Positions 12,391-25,105 of a DNA stretch of 64,000 bases are shown here, in pieces. The stretch's first letter is position 1. Each line of letters opens with the position of its first letter. The stretch is from Triops longicaudatus (taxonomy: Eukaryota > Arthropoda > Branchiopoda > Notostraca > Triopsidae). A program made the translations under genes and the position numbers. The DNA lies in NCBI GenBank assembly GCA_022885665.1, contig JAGQDJ010000200.1, positions 62,001-126,000 of the forward strand, given 5' to 3'. The notes under the pieces are model-generated. The model did not search any database and was not told the origin of the DNA. It saw nothing but the letters and a program-made list of their open reading frames with translations.

Positions 12391-13734
12391 ATGGCTCTGC
12401 AAAGTGCTCCACATTTGCTACTTCTTTCAGACGATATTCTATTACAAATATTATCCTTCTTGCCAACAAATGACATTCATTCGATCTCAAAGTAAGTCAC
12501 AGTACAAAACTAACTTCACTTTTTCTTCTTCTGACCATTAATACATTTGTGTTGACATTCCAGAGTATGCCAGCGATTAAAATGCATAGCGAAAGACAAA
12601 ACATTATGGACTGCAGTCGATTTTAGAGCAGCACTCCTGCCACCGGAAGAAATCCTGACCTCAATGGGCAATTTGCACCCTAAAACTCAAATCGTGGGCA
12701 TCAAAGGCTACATCAAACAACATGCCGGTCTTCCGAGCTGGAATACCAAAGTAGTCAGCAAAACACTCCTCAACACTATTACCTCCCGTGCGCCCAACTT
12801 ACAGAAACTATTCGTTGAAGAATGTTATCTCAACGCCGCCAAAGTCGAACTGACCAATTTTCCCCAAAGCGTAACCCATTTATCCTTCGAAGGTTGTGAT
12901 CTAAACCATCTCCCTGCTAAGCGTTCCTATTTCTTTAACATCTCCTCCCACATGCCCAATCTTCAAGTCCTCAACCTCACCAACTGCAAGTGGTTCGAAG
13001 ACCATTCTCTCATGGCCATTAGCAAGTGTCCTAACCTGAAAGAGCTCCGAGTCAAAGGTTGTCACCGTGTCGGGACTTGTCCTGCGTACATGATCTTGGC
13101 ACTTCGGTTCGGTTTCCAAACCGTCCAGCGCCTCGACTTCCGCGAGACCTTCGTCGGAGACAGCGAAATCCACTGTCTCCAACAACGTTCTCAAATCACT
13201 CACCTTTATTTCGATGGCAAACTTCATCGACTTCGTAAAAGCAGCAATTTAGACCGCGTAACCGACCGAGGTCTCTACGTCATGGGTGAAAATACACCAA
13301 ACCTTCAATACTTACGTATCACCAACACCGAAGTTACCGACATCACACTCCGAAGTATTGCGAGGAGTTTGCCCGTGCTGCAATACTTGGACATCCGAGG
13401 CTGCAAAGTCACCGAAGAAGGCGTCCGACGACTGCACATCGAAGTTCCTCGCTTAAAACTAATTAGTGATTTTCGGTTAGATGCAGAGGATGATCCGTCT
13501 TCTGGAGAGCCAGCGTCCTCCTTATCAGACCACGAGTACGTGGAAGAACCTGCGGAACCTTCCCCGGAATACGCTCGTCCCAACCCCACAGCTGGTAACG
13601 CCCACCTACCAGCCGATGCAGTCATCCTTACTATACGATTGAACCAAGGACGACCAGAGGTACGTCGAGTTCGTCGGTTAAGTGACGTCGAAGATGAAGG
13701 CCCGCCTCCCCCTGATCCCCAAGATGGAAACTAA
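12391..13734 (+). CDS. F-box/leucine-rich-repeat protein (FBXL12-like)
   Basis: Likely substrate-recognition subunit of an SCF (Skp1-Cullin-F-box) ubiquitin ligase. Exons 12391-12491 and 12564-13734 join in frame to 423 aa. An F-box is visible at about residues 8-47 (LLSDDILLQILSFLPTNDIHSISKVC...LW). Roughly eight degenerate LRRs follow, e.g. LQVLNLTNCKWFEDHSLMAI, LKELRVKGC and LQYLRITNTEVTD. The tail from about residue 330 is acidic and Pro-rich, ending in PPPPDPQDGN. The F-box and repeat phasing look most like FBXL12, but identity between FBXL families is low and the symbol is left open. A polyadenylation signal AATAAA lies at 13782-13787. Confidence 0.85.
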
Positions 13735-14627
13735 AATCGTTTCCCTTTTTGTGTGTTAAAAAATTAAGAATTACGAAATGGAATAAAGAAAAGATAATAA
13801 AAACGCATTAAAAGCCTAAGTTCTATGACACGAGCCAGTAAAACGGTTACCGTCAACTGAGGTTCTTTGCTCACATGCGACGTCAAAGATTATGTGGGTA
13901 AGACATGTACTGATGGTCAGCTACTCGAAGCAACGCTCTGAACTAAATGTCCGCGGACTCAACGATGAACAGATTCTTAGGATAACAGAATCAAGAACTT
14001 GAAAATCAGGCAGTTTTTGGGCACATTTTGGCGAATTTTCCGTATCGAAAGGTAATTGTGACAGCAAGATCTCCGTTTTCCTCAGAAATACAGTATAAAG
14101 ACCAGACCTTATGTCCAGAAAATGGTCACACCTGTTCAAATGATGTACGTTAACAACACTAAAAGGCGACTTCTGCAAAAACGTTATTTTTAGAAGCTTT
14201 GTCATGCAATTACTTTTTCGCGATCTAAGTTCCACCTGCGTGTGGTAACTTTGAACGCGTACTCTAAAAATAAAATATTTACCTATGTGCTACCATAGAA
14301 GTAATAACTCAGTAGCTTATTCGATTCTGCACGGTAACTTACAACGCCACGTCTTTTTGTTTTGCTTTCACTCAAAAATTAGCTGAAACAGAGAAAAATA
14401 CGCAAAAATGCGCTTTTTTGCTCAACCCCATTTAACGTTACTCAAAAGACAGACTTGTACAGTAGTACTGCTTTCATTCATTACAAGATATAAAAAGGCA
14501 ATAATTGCATCCATTAAACAACAAAATACAGACTGTATAGGGATAGATTTGCATTGGCAATTTCTTAACAACACGATTCTCCGAAGGGAGCGGGGGGCCA
14601 AAAAAATAAAGAAAAGGTAGCCTTGTC
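13735..14627. other. Convergent intergenic spacer
   Basis: Lies between the 3' ends of the F-box gene (+) and RAD54L2 (-). Apart from the poly(A) signal of the former I see nothing; the open frames here lack splice-site or protein-family support. Confidence 0.4.
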
Positions 14628-17600
14628 TCAAAACTTGGGCGTGTGGGTATTATACAGATAACTGGACTGCGATGGGTTTTCGCTATTAAATGCATGAGGG
14701 GGTGAAGAACTGCTGGGAAACTGGTAGTATCCGCCGTTAGGGTTGGAGTTCGCATGATGGGTGGTTGACGGGTATGAATAAGTAGGATAATAAGGCTGAT
14801 GCTGTTGCGCCCCGTAATGGTTACTAGCACTACTGTTCGGGTTCAACGCAAAAGAATTCATGAAATTGCTATTCCCTGCAATTGACTGAGAAGAAGGAAG
14901 AGAAGTCGGTGGTTTTGCGTTTCCGACGTTCGACCACGGAGATCCGTTGTAACACGTCGCAGCGTTACTATAGTTTCCTTTAGCATCCAAATACCACGCA
15001 TTTTCGTTCGGCCAATTCGTGGCTTTGGTAGACGGTGTGCTCTGGCTGGAATAGGGCGGGTAGAAAGGGAAAATACTGCCGTTGCTGCTGTAAGAGGTGC
15101 TAGTAGCAGTAGGCCAGTTTCCGTAGTCGTTAGGCGTCGGCTGGGACCAATTTGCGTTCGCGGAATTCCAGGTTCCCGCGTTTCGAGCAGTGGTCTCCAT
15201 GCTCCGGGCCATCGGTTGCGTTTCTGTTCCGTTATTCCTATCCAGCGACGTGTGTGCGTAACTATTCGCGCTCATTCCGTTCCTGTTATAGCTTGTGTTC
15301 GTATTGGCAGAGGCAAAGCCTTCTAATTGGGCAGCAAGGGACGGTTTGCCGTACAAGCTTTCTGGTACGGCTTTGTCTGGTATGGGCAAATGACTACGTT
15401 GTTCGTCGAGACTTACCGCAGCATCGGTTCTAACGCTGTCATTGGTGAGTTTGGTGTTGGTGGGCTGATTTCGATGGACGGAAATTTTCGCACTCGGTAA
15501 TGCCCTCGCTTGTGCCGTGAGAGAGCTCCTCCGCTGACTGGCTTCGCTCCAGTCGGAACTGAAGCTACTTGCATTGACTGAGGTTATAGAATCCATGTCC
15601 AGGTTTGATGAATTGTTCAAGTTTTCGAAACAACTATTGGACGGCCCACTTGGCGAAACGCTCTCTGCTGGCATCGTACCTTGTGACGTCTTAACTGTCC
15701 TCCTCGCCGTTACTGACTGCGAAGCTGCCTCTAAAAAAAAAAAAAAGAAAATAATTTAGGTTTCTGAATTGAATTTTCAAATAAATTTTTCCCACAATTC
15801 GCAACTTCCCTGAAAACTCCACGCGCACCTCCAAAAACCCCTAAGCTACACCTTGGGAAAAGGGTTGGAGTTTGCTGTGTAACTTTAAACATTCAGTTTT
15901 CCTGGAGACAAAACGCTGCAACTTTTAGATTTAAGTGAAAGAAGGGCTTTTTAGTATACTATATTTCTGAAATGGAGCTCCTAACTGCCACAGCTATCTT
16001 TAGTAGTGAAAATTGGAAAACACAAAACGTGCCAAAGCGTTTGATATAATGAACTTCGAATACACCAAAAACTATTCTGCTCTACTGAGGTTCAACTGAG
16101 ATTCAACGGGAATATATAACTCAATAAATTACGATTTATGCTATAATATATAACTCAATAAATTACAATTTATTTAAAGGCATTTTTAAAATAAATAGAA
16201 ATACTGAAAATATAATTGTTTAAGATTGGTGTCAGACAATACTACCTTTCAGCCTTGATGCTGCGGGGCCAAAAGTATTGCTATCTAGCTTATCGGAGGT
16301 ACCATTGCCGGTACCAGTAACAGGTGTAGGGGCCATAGTCATTCCACCGGCCTTTAAAAGTTTCAATAATGTGCTCATGGAGTTGGCAGGCGTCTTGCCG
16401 TCGGATGCTAGTCCGCCAGGGAGTCGCACGGCTATTATTCGATTATCCTGTAACCGCAGATAAATGCCTTTCGGTGTCTTAATGATCATTATGGGCTGTC
16501 CACCCGGTAGGCGTATCGTTCCTCCTGGTGGTGCTCCAGGTTTACAAGGCGCTGGCACTAAGAAATCTGCAAAGAAACGAAAATAAAACTGTTTTTACTA
16601 CTGTTTTCTTTTCTCTACTTTGATAACCTACTGTTCGTACCTGTACATTATTAAATATTATTAGTACTTGTATTTATATTATAATTATTATTATTTTATT
16701 ACCCATTTTCTTATTTTTAAAAATATATTTTTTTCTCTGTGTGTTGGAAGTGTGACCATTGTCGTGCGTACCTTTATGGAGAATGACTTGTCGCATGACT
16801 ATTCCTTGTCTAGCTAAGAACTCGGGAGTGACACTAGGGAATGGGCCTGGTTGACTGGTAATGTCGTTCCTCAAAGGAGGCCTTCCTCGTGTATACATAC
16901 CCGGCCTGCAACAGAACGAAAAAGACGGGTAAGAAACCAAACAAAAATATATATGTATTTCCCAAAAGTTCATATTACTGATAACTGGGAGTTGGTGGGA
17001 GGGGCAAATGGGTCGAATTGTGACGTGGGAAATAAATTCCCCGTGCATTGCCTACTCCCGTAATCGCTGCTTGTTTCTCCATCTCGTAACTCCGTTTGGC
17101 TAAGCGTTTCTCGGCCCGGGTCAATTTGTTTTCCTTCTGGTCAATCAGTAACGATTCGTGTTGGAAGGGCAGTTTGCTTAAATGGTCGCCATGTTTTCCT
17201 AAGACGGTCCTTAAAATCGGATCTTTGAACTTTTCAGCCTGATCCCGGTAGTCACACGGCGGAGGGTCGTCTTCGTCGTCGCAAATGAGACTTGTCACAT
17301 CCCTTAAGGTTAAACGTGCCTCGGGATTCAATTCATCCACTACTCGGTCGGCCATGCCTTGCTTGTTGATCTGCCGGTCATAGATCTTCTTCTCTAAGCT
17401 ATTGTCCATCACTAGCCGGTAAATGAAACACTGTTTTTGCTGGCCGTAACGATACACTCGACACACGGCCTGCGCGTCGTGACACGGGTTCCAAGAAGCG
17501 TCCAAAACCACGACACGGTTCGCTCCTACCAAATTGATCCCCAAAGACCCGGCACGCGTCGAGACCAGAAATAAGGGCATTGTGCCATGATTGAAATCTT

Positions 17601-20600
17601 GTACCATTTTTTCGCGTTCTTGAGCTGTCGTACTTCCATCTAATCCTATAAGCCAACAATCAAAATAAGTATACCGTTAAATGTAATCGCCTAGTCGTTA
17701 ATAACATTATTAAGAAGGATTAAATGGGGCTTACGGAAGTAGTGTTTGTTCCTCGTCCAACGCTCATTAGTATTCGGTACTGCTCGGAGCTGTAAGTAAT
17801 CCTCTAATAAGGACAACGTAAACAGACTTTGACTAAACAGCAGCATTCGGTCCCCCAACACAACCGTTTCCGTGAGAATACTGAAAAAAATCTCGAATTT
17901 TCCGGAATTCTCGATAGCACCCGGAATATAATCCTTCATAAGATCTTGAGCCTACAAAGAAGCATAATTTAATCAACAAGACGCAAATTAGACGTAAACA
18001 TATCCTTAACATGAAACAAATAAATAATAATTAAAGTAAAACGAATGAGTATTACACAAAAGTGAGTAATACTTACAAAACAAATTACTTAGCAGAACAT
18101 AATATTAATTAAGCGACTAAAAGTACAAAAATAAATGTATTAAAACGTAAACTATACTAAATCAAAGGAGCAAAGTAAAGAAACAAGGAATCTGAATAAC
18201 TAAAAATAGGTTTATTAAATAAAACAAATGGACAAAATGATGAAATACGTAATAAGCGAAAACGTAAAACAAATAAAGAAGGTACCCAATCTAGAGGCAC
18301 AAGATCTTCTCCTTTTCTATCTCGAGCGACTGCTACGGAAGAGGAAGGTACGTTTTCGCCTAGAGGGTTTATTAAAGGCCCTTTCTTGCCGTTCTCTGTG
18401 CTATTGACTTCTTCCAAATCCAAGTCACGATCTTCGCCTCTTTTCTTCAAAAATTGGTACAAAACATCGGGATGATTCCAAATCTAGGACGCAACAAACA
18501 ACAAATATGTAAATAATAATAATAATGAAAAAAAAATAAAAAAGACAATATCTTCAACTATTTCGAATTTTTACCTTGCAGCAAATGGCAAAAGCTCGTA
18601 AAGGGTTAGCTACAGCTTTGGTCTGCACAAGTTCGCCCATGAACCGCTTATATAAATCTCTCTGCACCCGTGTCATCCGTAACAACAAGACATGCTCCTC
18701 TTTCGGAGGTAAAGATGCCCTTAACACTACATGACTGCGTCTAAATACAGAAAATGGGTAATGATTAAAATTTTCTGGGTTTTAAGCAAGATGTTATGCT
18801 TCAGTACCTCTGGACAAAACCTTCCAACAAGGAATGTAGAACGTGAGCTCGGTGCCTCATAAGCCTAACGTCTTGAGGCGTACTATCTACACACTGCCCG
18901 TTGAGTATGGGCCGTTCAAACATATTACAAAATTCAGCTTTGGTGCCCAGAAAGTTCGGTCTCACAAAATCTACCATGCACCAATATTCCAACAAATTGT
19001 TTTGCAAAGGGTAGCCCGTGAGTACGATTCTCCGTTTGGTTTGTACGTTCTTGAGCGCCATTGAAGTCGACGCGTGAGCATTCTTAATGCGGTGACCTTC
19101 GTCGCATACCATTAAATCCGGCCCGGGCCTCACCAGCGCATGATAAATGGCTAAAAAGGGAGAAAAAAAAAATAATAATAATAAAATAAAAAATACAAAT
19201 AAATAACACTTAATTCTCCAAATTCAAGACACTGTAATCTTAATTAAAACTTTTGGATACTTCATGGACTGTGGCAAATAGGCGAACAAATAAAGTAATA
19301 TAATAAAAATAAAAAAGGCAAATGACCAATCTACAAATTCAAATGCACAGTGAATTCTTGTCATAATAAACTCCTGAAAATAAAAGAGAATCGTTCATCA
19401 TATACGAAATTCGTTAAAACAGACGCTTTTTCTACACATTTATATATCTTAATAGGTATCTTTATATATCTTAATAGGGATCTTAAAACCTGCCTATTAC
19501 AGCCGAAATATTTATAAAAAGGTTCGTTATAACAAGACTATACTATTTATTTGGTACAATGGGAAGTACCGCTTACTTTCAAGTGCGTCCTTGTCTTTGC
19601 TTTCTTCTTCCAAATCAACGATTTCGTTTTTCTTTTTTCGTCCTTTTTTCTTGGCAATTTTCTTGCTAGTCAACTGTCGATACAGTTCGTAGCCCATGAG
19701 CATAACGCCTCCTTGTTTGTACCAATCAACAATCACCTTCAAAGCGCTATGGTGAAAATGTATACCAAAACTCGAATCTAAATTACCTTTGTTCTTGTAG
19801 AAAGGGTTTTGTGGGCCTCGTTAAGAATAAATACTGTAAATTCTCTCGGCTTTACCGGACCGCTTTTTATCAAAGGGCTTTCGTGAGCGATCTTGGGCAG
19901 CCAAAAATTAAATTCTGACATCCAGTTTTGTAACGTATTGATGGGCACGATGCACAGCACCGTATGGGCAGATGTATGGTGAAGGAATATATCGCAAAAC
20001 GAAATGACCTGAAAAATTGCGAAAATAGTTTCTAATTCAAAGAAAACTTTAAAATAGTTAAAATTTTTAATTTTCTTCTAAACGACCGAAATTACTGAAA
20101 TAATTATAGATTATACAAAATAATAAAAAAATGCTTAAATTCAATGAAAATAGAGAACACAAAATGCTAATATAAAACATTAAAGGAAAATATAACGTAT
20201 TAAGTTCAGAAAACATTCAAAATGAAAAAAAAAATAATAATTATAAATATTGATAAGGGAAAAAAAGTAAAATCGTCGTTAATGAAGCTAGGTAACTTCT
20301 GTTACCTGCAAAGTTTTGCCTAAACCCATAGAATGTGCCAAGATGCATCCGAACCCTTCGGATTGCTTGAAACGTTCTAATGACTCGACAATGTTATCAA
20401 ACATAAAGCGAATGCCACCAATTTGGTGAGGTTTGACAGCCTGGGCTAACTGTGGCGACAAGAATAGGTCTGGTTCCATGGGTGGATGCCCAACATTGAC
20501 CAATACTCTTCCTTGACTATCCGGTTGGTTAAAAGAATCTCTCGTGTGCATACCAAAGTTATTTACGTCCGTTTCCTCTCCACATTCATCTTCACTTTCA

Positions 20601-21538
20601 CCTCCGGAGAGAATAACAACGTCATCATCGTCGTCCACCACGTCTTCAATGTCTCCCTTAACTTTGTCAAAGGCTCCTATGGGAGCCAAGCTGGGTTTGC
20701 TCGATTCTTCATCGCTTGACAAGAAAATGACGTCATCCGAGTCCGATTCGACCGTAACTTCTTGTTTCACTTGACTCCGGTCGTTCTCTGTGCGGAGCAC
20801 GGTAATGTCATCCGAGAGGGAGGACGACAGGAACGGCGAAGTCGTGTCTTCCTCGTCCAAAAGCTCTTGTTCAGCTAATGCAGCCAAACTTGCTAATTCA
20901 ACAGCTTGTTCTTCCAACCGACGTTGCTTTTCCGCCTCGAATCTTAACCTTTGTTGTTCCTGCAACCGTTGCATACGTTCCATTTCTTGCTGCTGTGCAT
21001 TGCGGGTGGCAGATTCGAGCTCGTTATCGTCCATGATTTTCTGGATGTTTCGACGGTACTGGCTGGCATTGGGTGCGCGTTTTTTGCGGGTATCGGAACT
21101 TTCGTCATATTTCTTTTTCCGCTTCCGACTCTTTTTACCCTGCAGAAGTGACGAATCGGCCACATCGGGCTGAGGAGGCTGGGAATCATCTTCTGGTTGT
21201 TCACAATCAGACTGACCCACGATGGCGTCTTCTAATGAAGCAAGCATGTCGAAGGGATCGTCCTCGTCTCCTGAATCATCTTCGGAGTTCGATTCTACTT
21301 CGGGAAAATCGCTTTGCAAAGACGCTGCCATTTCGTGCAACAGACTAGGTAAGGATGAATCGATGTCAACGGAGGTGGAAGAGTCCAGAGAACTGGTGGG
21401 AACGTGAGGTGGGGTATTTAAGGGATCATTGGCATTTTCAGGCTTCATTTTGGATGGTAAGATGTCTGTTTCGAAGCTTAAAAGGTCTTTGCCAGCTGGG
21501 TGATGATTGGTTAACGACGTACTACTATTTTCGTCCAT
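14628..21538 (-). CDS. RAD54L2: RAD54L2/ARIP4 SNF2-family chromatin helicase
   Basis: DNA-dependent ATPase of the ATRX/RAD54 branch; vertebrate ARIP4 is a nuclear-receptor co-regulator. Exons from 5' to 3': 21538-20306, 20008-19787, 19736-19577, 19150-18808, 18740-18575, 18483-18286, 17951-17735, 17645-16979, 16905-16772, 16566-16246, 15730-14628; they sum to 1588 codons exactly. Residues 1-350 are acidic with a Gln-rich coiled-coil segment. The family signature AVKPHQIGGIRFMFDN precedes Walker A SMGLGKT (about 403-409), the DEGH box at about 555-558, TGYPLQNNLLEYW, and motif VI QAVCRVYRYGQ near 905. A GGTIRLPGGQPIMI segment matches the conserved C-terminal RAD54L2 motif. The last exon is Asn/Ser/Tyr-rich low complexity. 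The start is the first in-frame ATG after the acceptor; coding sequence upstream cannot be excluded. Confidence 0.95.
16111..16173. repeat. 34-bp direct repeat in a RAD54L2 intron
   Basis: AATATATAACTCAATAAATT occurs twice, 34 bases apart, each followed by ACGATTTAT or ACAATTTAT. A recent local duplication. Confidence 0.7.
19440..19486. repeat. 22-bp direct repeat in a RAD54L2 intron
   Basis: TTATATATCTTAATAGG followed by TATCT or GATCT occurs twice in tandem, inside the intron 19151-19576. Confidence 0.65.
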
Positions 21539-21893
21539 TTCATAGTCATGGAGCTGCAAAATCTGTCAAATGAGCACAACAAATAAGCGTTATAATTAAT
21601 AGAATATTACTTATTCGTTGTAAAACTTTTAAAAGACTTACTGCAGCGCAAATGAACGATTTTACAGCATATTCTGTGCACTTCGAGACAAAAACACGGA
21701 TGGCTAGTTTAAAATCGATAAATATATTTATCAAAATTAAAAGCATTTCGATACATTTTACGTCTTTACTATCGATTATTATACATTAAATCGATTTTAA
21801 ACGGCTAGAACAATGTTTATCGATATCGAAAAATAAAGCCCGAAAGTTTGTTGACAAAATTTGGGACACATCCGAGTCCGTTTTCGTTGGAAA
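21539..21893. promoter_or_regulatory. Divergent promoter between RAD54L2 and ISY1 with DRE-like motifs
   Basis: The two start codons are 355 bp apart on opposite strands. ATCGAT occurs at 21714, 21771, 21790 and 21819; the last is inside a full TATCGATA palindrome (21818-21825). TATCGATA is the DRE bound by DREF/BEAF-32 at insect housekeeping promoters (known). That it acts here is inference. An AG acceptor just before the RAD54L2 start suggests a non-coding first exon in this interval. Confidence 0.6.
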
Positions 21894-23043
21894 ATGGTGA
21901 GCGATTAAATAAACAAAATATATGTTACTAATATTATTTTCTTTTAGGCTCGTAACGCGGAAAAAGCTATGTAAGTTTTATTTGAAATAACTATTTTTTG
22001 TTAAATTATTATCTGTAGGACCACGCTAGCCAGGTGGAGAGCAGCTCACCTGGGCGAAGGCGAAAAACCAAAAGAACGTCGGCCTTGGTTAGCGTCAGAT
22101 TGTGACAACTTACGGGAAGCCGAGCGATGGCGAGGCCAAATTATTCGCGAAATTTCACGCAAAACGTCCCAGATTCAAAACGGTACTTAAGCACATAAAA
22201 ACGAAACTGGATTGGAATATGCAATAATCTGTGTAACAAAATATAATATTCTTTTTCTGTTTTAGCCGGTTTGGGAGAATTCCGGATACGTGACCTCAAT
22301 GATGAAATCAACAAATTACTGAGGGAAAAAAGACATTGGGAACGTCGCATTCGTGAACTAGGCGGTCCTGATTACTTCCGTGTCGGACCTCGAGTTATAG
22401 ACAGTCAGGGCAAAGAAGTACCAGGCAATAGAGGATACAAATACTTCGGTGCAGCCAAGGATTTGCCTGGTAATTTTTTTTTAACTCCCTAACCGGAATC
22501 TAGATGCATAAAGTCTTCAGTTTTTTAAATTCAGTTAAATTCAGCGTTTTTGTCGGAGTTGTACTAAAAATTGTCATTCATTAATCACATTATATTTAAT
22601 ACAGTAAATAATTCTAAAATTCAACAGGTGTTCGTGAGTTATTTGCACAAGAGCCACCTCCGCCCCCGAAGAAAACTCGCGCCGAGTTAATGAAAGATAT
22701 TGACGCTGATTATTACGGTTATCGTGACGACGACGACGGTATTCTCATTCCCTTAGAAGAAGAGGCTGAAAAGACGGCTATTGCCAAAGCAGTGGATGAA
22801 TGGAAGGCGAAAAAAGAAGCTGGTTTAATAGAATTTGAAGAAGACGATCAGGATTTTAACATCTACGCAGTCCACCGCCAAATTCCGACTTCCGAACTCC
22901 TGGAAGACGAGCCCGAAGGTCTAATCCCCCGTTTCAACACCATTGTCCGCGTTCCTTCGCAGAAAGAAATCGAGGAAGCATTACTCCGACGTCGCAAACA
23001 AGAATTACTCGAAAAATTCGGCATAACGGACCAAGAAAATTGA
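21894..23043 (+). CDS. ISY1: ISY1 pre-mRNA splicing factor
   Basis: Component of the Prp19-associated (NTC) complex acting in catalytic spliceosomes. Exons 21894-21896 (ATG alone), 21948-21970, 22019-22182, 22266-22469, 22628-23043 join to 269 aa. The N-terminus MARNAEKAM and the block GLGEFRIRDLNDEINKLLRE, plus GNRGYKYFGAAKDLPGVREL, are ISY1 family signatures. The C-terminus is acidic and basic, ending VPSQKEIEEALLRRRKQELL. The start codon forms its own 3-nt coding segment before an intron of about 50 nt, so a simple ORF search misses the first three exons. Poly(A) signals AATAAA lie at 23099 and 23108. Confidence 0.96.
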
Positions 23044-23317
23044 TAAATGTGACGCTGGTACACGTTGAAGGAGTTTGTAATGTTCTTTTTTTTTTTGGAA
23101 TAAAAACAATAAAGTCTTTGTGACCTACCATTCGAGCTTTTAAAACATAAATTAATAAGGGAATGGAGTCCCCGTAATGATTAATGTCTGTACTTCACAG
23201 TATTGGCTTAGGAGAACAGATTATGCTAACTTCCCCCTTTCCTCCTCCCCCAGGATTAAAAAATCGACAGACAAAATTTAATTTTACAACAATTGTTTTT
23301 AAGATAGTGCATTATTG

Positions 23318-25105
23318 TTATAACGATTGCAACTTCCCGTTGTGATAATGTTTGGCGAAACCATTCTTGGAAACAGAGCCGTTAGATTCAGACCAGTACG
23401 TTTCGACCGGTCGTGAAGACAAAATGTCCAATCGACTGACGGGTAGCACAGCTGCTTTTTTCTTCGCTTGGTTAGCATCATACTTCGCCTATATAAAAAA
23501 ATAAAAATAAATAAAGAGCATTTCTCCATTGTGATCGCTCGTACAAATTAGCGAAACCAAACAAAATTAATTAAAGTTCTGCGGATTAAAAAAAACTGAC
23601 AGAAAAGAATTTTAACCATCTAAATCCATTTTTTTACTCAACATTAAATAAGATTATTAGTATCAATATAATAAGTATTTTACGTACTATTACGAAAAAC
23701 TCTTTCCATATGAGTACACTAGAGTTTGTGCGTAAATACGAACGTATACTTCATGCATGAATATTAGAAACATCTAAATATGTTTCGAAATATTACCTTA
23801 TTATAATACAATACGCCGAAAACCGCAAGTCCCATACCAAAGACATTGGTAGGAGTGACGGGGTTTTTCAGCAGTAGTAGCGACACTACAATAACGGCGA
23901 TTCGCTTCGAGGCATTTGCCACTGCATACGTCAGCGGAGTGACTAGAGATAACACGCTAAAGGCAACAATGTTCTGCAACCAATTCAACAGACCGTCAAC
24001 AGCTAACATTATGAGTATATAACCCGCGTTATGATCGCTTGACTATGGAAAATACAATAATATTCCATTAAAATTCGGAAATTCTACTGCCGGAAAGGGA
24101 ATTACCGCTGGGTCATTGATAATGCGCGGAAAGTCGTACAGTAGCCAAATCGGCAGGAACATGAAGAACGAAAGTCGGCCCAAGATATGTAATAATCGCA
24201 AATGGTGAACTCCTGTGTCGTGTAAAACCTAAAGAGAAGAACAATTAGTGAATTTGATTTTTTAACGGTCCCAGAATCAAAATAAAAAATATTATATTTT
24301 CAAAAATAAAAAGCAGTAAAATAGATTTCGTACTTTCTTTGAGAAAATGTTTTGTAGAGAAAAGCCCGCCGTAGCGAGAAGAGCTGCAACAAGTCCGATG
24401 ACGTCAAACGACAACTCGGTAATCGTAGCAATAGCTACTCCGGTAATAATAGGTACCAGGGAGAGATATACTTGTGTCGTTTGCTGCTCTCCCATGATCA
24501 CTCTGGATAAAATGACGGTAAACAGCGGCATGGATGCCTTCACTGTAAAGAAAATATGTTTTAAAAGAAACATTTTTTTATGACATGTTGATGTTTTTTT
24601 ACAAATAAATAAAACTCAATGAAGGCTAATCCTTATCGTAAGTTACAATAGTAGCCGCGTACATAAACATGGGTACTACCTGACTGGCTATTGCTCGATG
24701 GCCCACAGGAAATAAAACGTTTTATACATATTTTAATTTTATGTTTCCCCCCTTTTTTTCAGCTTGATGTGTTTTCGTACCTGTGTGGGCGAATGATACA
24801 GGCACCTTCCATATGCTTACATGTGAAAACACAGAGGACACAAATTTGCCCAAAGCCAGGGGCAACACTAATCGGAAGTAATAAGGCCATCCAATGTCAA
24901 ACGTTCTTCGGATGCCCCATAGTCTGAACAAAGGTCCTGAATAGGCTGTTATGGATAACAATTGAACAATAGTCACTGTCATGGGGTAAGGAAAGTCATT
25001 TAGCACCATTTTACCCACTACATTGTTAGTGGAACTGATTGTATACCATAGGAAGCACAGAATCACCACTTTGACTCCTTCACGTATCCGTTTTGGGTCA
25101 GACAT
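23318..25105 (-). CDS. SLC35E1: SLC35E1-type triose-phosphate-translocator-family transporter
   Basis: Multi-pass nucleotide-sugar/TPT-family transporter, probably of Golgi or ER membrane; the substrate of SLC35E1 is not established. Exons 25105-24781, 24542-24334, 24228-24106, 24042-23797, 23488-23318 give 357 aa with matching phases. Family blocks are LPLALGKFVSSVFSHVSIWK, VPVSFAHTVKASMPLF, AATAGFSLQNIFSKKV and VANASKRIAVIVVSLLLLKN. About ten hydrophobic segments are visible. The C-terminal hydrophilic tail begins after LYYNKAKYDANQAKKK. It is tail-to-tail with ISY1 (275 bp). Confidence 0.93.

Noticed and set aside
20790..21173. Ser/Cys-rich plus-strand frame of 127 codons
   Set aside because: Antisense of the Glu/Gln/Arg-rich coiled-coil part of RAD54L2; composition is explained by that.
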